From contig PDIM01010265.1 of the NCBI GenBank assembly GCA_002811675.1, forward strand, positions 1 through 42,066: 42,066 bases of DNA, given 5' to 3'. Under the pieces are notes generated by a model. It saw only the letters and a list, made by a program, of their open reading frames with translations, was not told where the DNA came from and ran no database searches. Positions 40,097-42,066 of this stretch are shown in pieces; position 1 is the stretch's first letter; each line of letters begins with the position of its first letter. This stretch comes from Ichthyosporea sp. XGB-2017a (taxonomy: Eukaryota; Opisthokonta; Ichthyosporea). Made by a program: the position numbers and the translations under genes.

Positions 40097-41806
40097 TTAA
40101 GGCAGAAAATCGCGGTCATGAGTGACAACATAGTCAGAAATATACAGAATCACACATGCAGGCATATTGAAAATCAAAACCAGCCAAACAGTGCAATTTC
40201 CCAAAAATGGGTTTCCTTTCGTTAAAGTGGCCGTAAATACAGCCATAGGGATTTGACTCATCATCATAAGAAAAGCCCAAATCCTGAAGATATTCAAAGG
40301 CACTGAAACTAGATATTCATGGAAAAAGGCTGACACAAAGAAGACTACAATCCAGGCTGTCACCTTACGATGCCCGGATTTAATCATGGGGAGATACACA
40401 TGGCGAATTGCCCATCGGTGAACAGGGATATTCCAGTTCTGCCAAAAGTATTGGATAGTTGTAGCATTCCACCAGTCACGATAAAAGGTGCGGTCTGCAA
40501 ATCGCAACACTTCAGCAATCAAGTTCAGAAGACAATGAAAGATGCTATAAAATCCCACCATCCACAAAAGATGGAAAGGTGGGGCAATTGATATTATTCG
40601 ATCCATTAGTTGGGAATAATTCATCTCCTCAAATGGTTGTGAGGATGACCGGAGAATGGGAAGGAGCATCTGGGTTCCCAGAACATAAGACGCAACACTG
40701 CAAAATACTGTAGCCAGCAAGTTTCGTATCACAAATCCAATGCGAATAGTTTGCGTGCGGGGATACGAAAGCTCATAACAGAGTGTTGGGGCAGCAAGAA
40801 AATAAATTAGGCCTACAGAAGAACAAAAAGCGCAAAAAAAAGGTTATTACTATAATATATGCTATTCTACAAGCAAAAAACGCAACTTACTTCCAAAAGT
40901 GACATTATCCGGATATTGTATCGGTGTGTATGAGACCTTTTCATGCTGAGAGCTAAAGGCAAGTGCACTCGCGGCCCGTTGCAACATGGCTGCCGTTGGG
41001 GTGAACTCGACATTCTTCGTATCAATGCTATTTATGTCTGAAGATGCTTCAATATGCCTGTCAGCCCATTTATCCCACTTGAGGCGGCACCAACGGTTAA
41101 CGGATACATATGAGAAGAGCTTCATCCATAATACGGTTGATGCACCCAAAGCAAGTGTGGATTGCAATGGGAATGGATGGTAGAACCGAATTACCAGCAC
41201 GGGGATAATCAATTCTGCTCCCAGAACAATTAGATGAAACAAAAATACGAAGCGATTGCGCCATTGGCGCCCAGCTGCACTGGAAGGTGTGAGAAAATCG
41301 CCAGCAACGGTCTTCCTCTGGCGTGGCGGTGCATCTGCAGCATTGAGCGTGAGAAGTGAAGCGTATGGGAGCGAGGCGAGCTTCTCTATGCAAAACACAG
41401 CTGTAATATACACCGAGAGGGACAATGTGAGAGTAAGGCAAGGCCATGAGTAGGGATCCTTCACCCACGAACCCCACCATGCAAAAGGACGGAGTAGTAG
41501 AACCCCGTACTGCTGCAGATTCTGCCACACAGCCTGGAACTGTGTGACAATAAGCACAACAATGGCCAGATTAAATAGCCCGTGGTAGTCCTGGAAGCCT
41601 GAGAAGGGAGACAGCATGGAATCCCCTGGGATGTGGCAAGGCTTTATCAACACATCCACCTCAACAGTCCCCGAGCTCCCTCCCCCCCACCTTTGAGACT
41701 GCCGTTGCAGTCGCTGGCCGGGTCCTGTGGGGTTGCTAGGCCCCGACCGACGTTTACGGAGCCCTCCGCTGGGAGTGGAGGACAAGTTGGAGGTGTAATC
41801 TCCCAT
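40097..41806 (-). CDS. DGAT1: Acyl-CoA:diacylglycerol O-acyltransferase, DGAT1 type (MBOAT)
   Basis: Two exons, 41806-40891 and 40812-40097, with a 78-nt intron, give 543 residues. The hydrophilic N terminus is Ser/Gly/Arg-rich (RKRRSGPSNPTGP). About nine membrane segments follow. The exon junction restores YPDNVTFGSLIYFLAAPTLC, then YELSYPRT, a hallmark of DGAT1. FYRDWWNATTIQYFWQNWN near residue 418 is the FYxDWWN acyl-CoA binding motif, and FFVSAFFHEYLVSVPL near 470 carries the MBOAT catalytic His. The C terminus contains MMMSQIPMAVF, also typical. It catalyses the final step of triacylglycerol synthesis in the ER. ACAT/SOAT relatives share the fold but have FYxDWWN in a different context; the NLIYF-like box favours DGAT1. 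Confidence 0.94.
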
Positions 41807-42066
41807 GATGTTACTTGACTTTGTAGTTTGCTTGTTGTCCCGTGTGTGTCAACTGAATCAACTGCAAAAAAAAAAGAGGGAGGGAGGGGGGAATGGCACA
41901 TAGACAAACAAAAACAAAAACAACAAAAAGCAAAAGAAAAAAGAAAAAAAAAATACAAAAGAAGCAAAACAAAACTTTGAAATTCTGAAACGAGGGTTTT
42001 TTTTTCTTTTTCTTTTTTTTTTTTTTTTTTAAGGGAAGGGGGTTTTTTTTTTTTTTTTTTGTTTTT
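41807..42066. other. 5' flank of DGAT1 ending in homopolymers
   Basis: A-rich sequence just upstream of the acyltransferase ATG passes into long T tracts interrupted by AAGGGAAGGGGG near 42031-42043. No gene is present. The window ends in the homopolymer, suggesting a sequencing or assembly limit and not a telomere, because no regular telomeric unit is seen. Confidence 0.5.

Noticed and set aside
42001-42066. Telomere at the right end
   Set aside because: The sequence is T homopolymer with a single G-rich interruption and no regular repeat unit.

Overview
The window is nuclear DNA of a eukaryote with a compact genome, standard genetic code and few introns. Spliceosomal GT-AG introns of about 40 to 166 nt interrupt roughly half of the genes, and several carry a CTAAC-like branch site. 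No bacterial operons, CRISPR arrays or tRNAs were seen. The ERK-type MAP kinase with a TEY loop, the SVIP-like p97 cofactor, FAM135, ARS2, DGAT1 and PEX1 together suggest an opisthokont, perhaps a unicellular holozoan or an early fungal relative. That placement is an inference from family resemblance, not from a tree. Both ends of the window are homopolymer-rich, and one 492-base run of N marks a scaffold gap.

Bases 1-28,900 are a dense housekeeping stretch in which genes alternate strand almost perfectly. In order they are a three-RRM protein (+), an 88-aa SVIP homologue (-), proteasome lid subunit Rpn9 (+), CNOT2 (-), SERRATE/ARS2 (+), an ERK-like MAPK (-), RPB3 (+), a FAM135 lipase-like protein (+), PEX1 (-), a YeeE/YedE-type sulfur transporter (+), an MFS transporter (-), a TraB-domain protein (+), a ZIP transporter (-) and a choline/ethanolamine kinase (+). 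Neighbours therefore share either a divergent promoter region of 0.3-1.5 kb or a short convergent 3' region, down to 8 bases between the FAM135 and PEX1 stop codons.

Bases 29,000-37,500 are an accessory, rearranged region. It holds one whole-looking secreted MACPF-domain gene, a broken partial copy of it, a third copy's tail cut by the scaffold gap, a truncated alpha/beta-hydrolase fragment, a neutral sphingomyelinase whose 5' end lies in the gap, and a decayed Cys/His-rich transposase-like element. The whole MACPF gene and its broken copy share a TATA-containing upstream block, so the duplication carried the promoter.

Bases 38,000-41,800 return to ordinary genes: an unrecognised EF-hand-like acidic protein (+) and a DGAT1-type acyltransferase (-), convergent with each other.

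Functional threads that neighbours share are p97/proteasome (SVIP with Rpn9), mRNA metabolism and transcription (RRM protein, CNOT2, ARS2, RPB3), and phosphocholine/neutral-lipid chemistry (choline kinase, sphingomyelinase, DGAT1). Whether these linkages mean co-regulation is not shown by the sequence. Nothing here is clearly a new multi-gene system. The most unusual items are the MACPF duplication cluster, the transposase-like element, the unassigned EF-hand-like gene and the PEX1 with a non-canonical first ATPase site.
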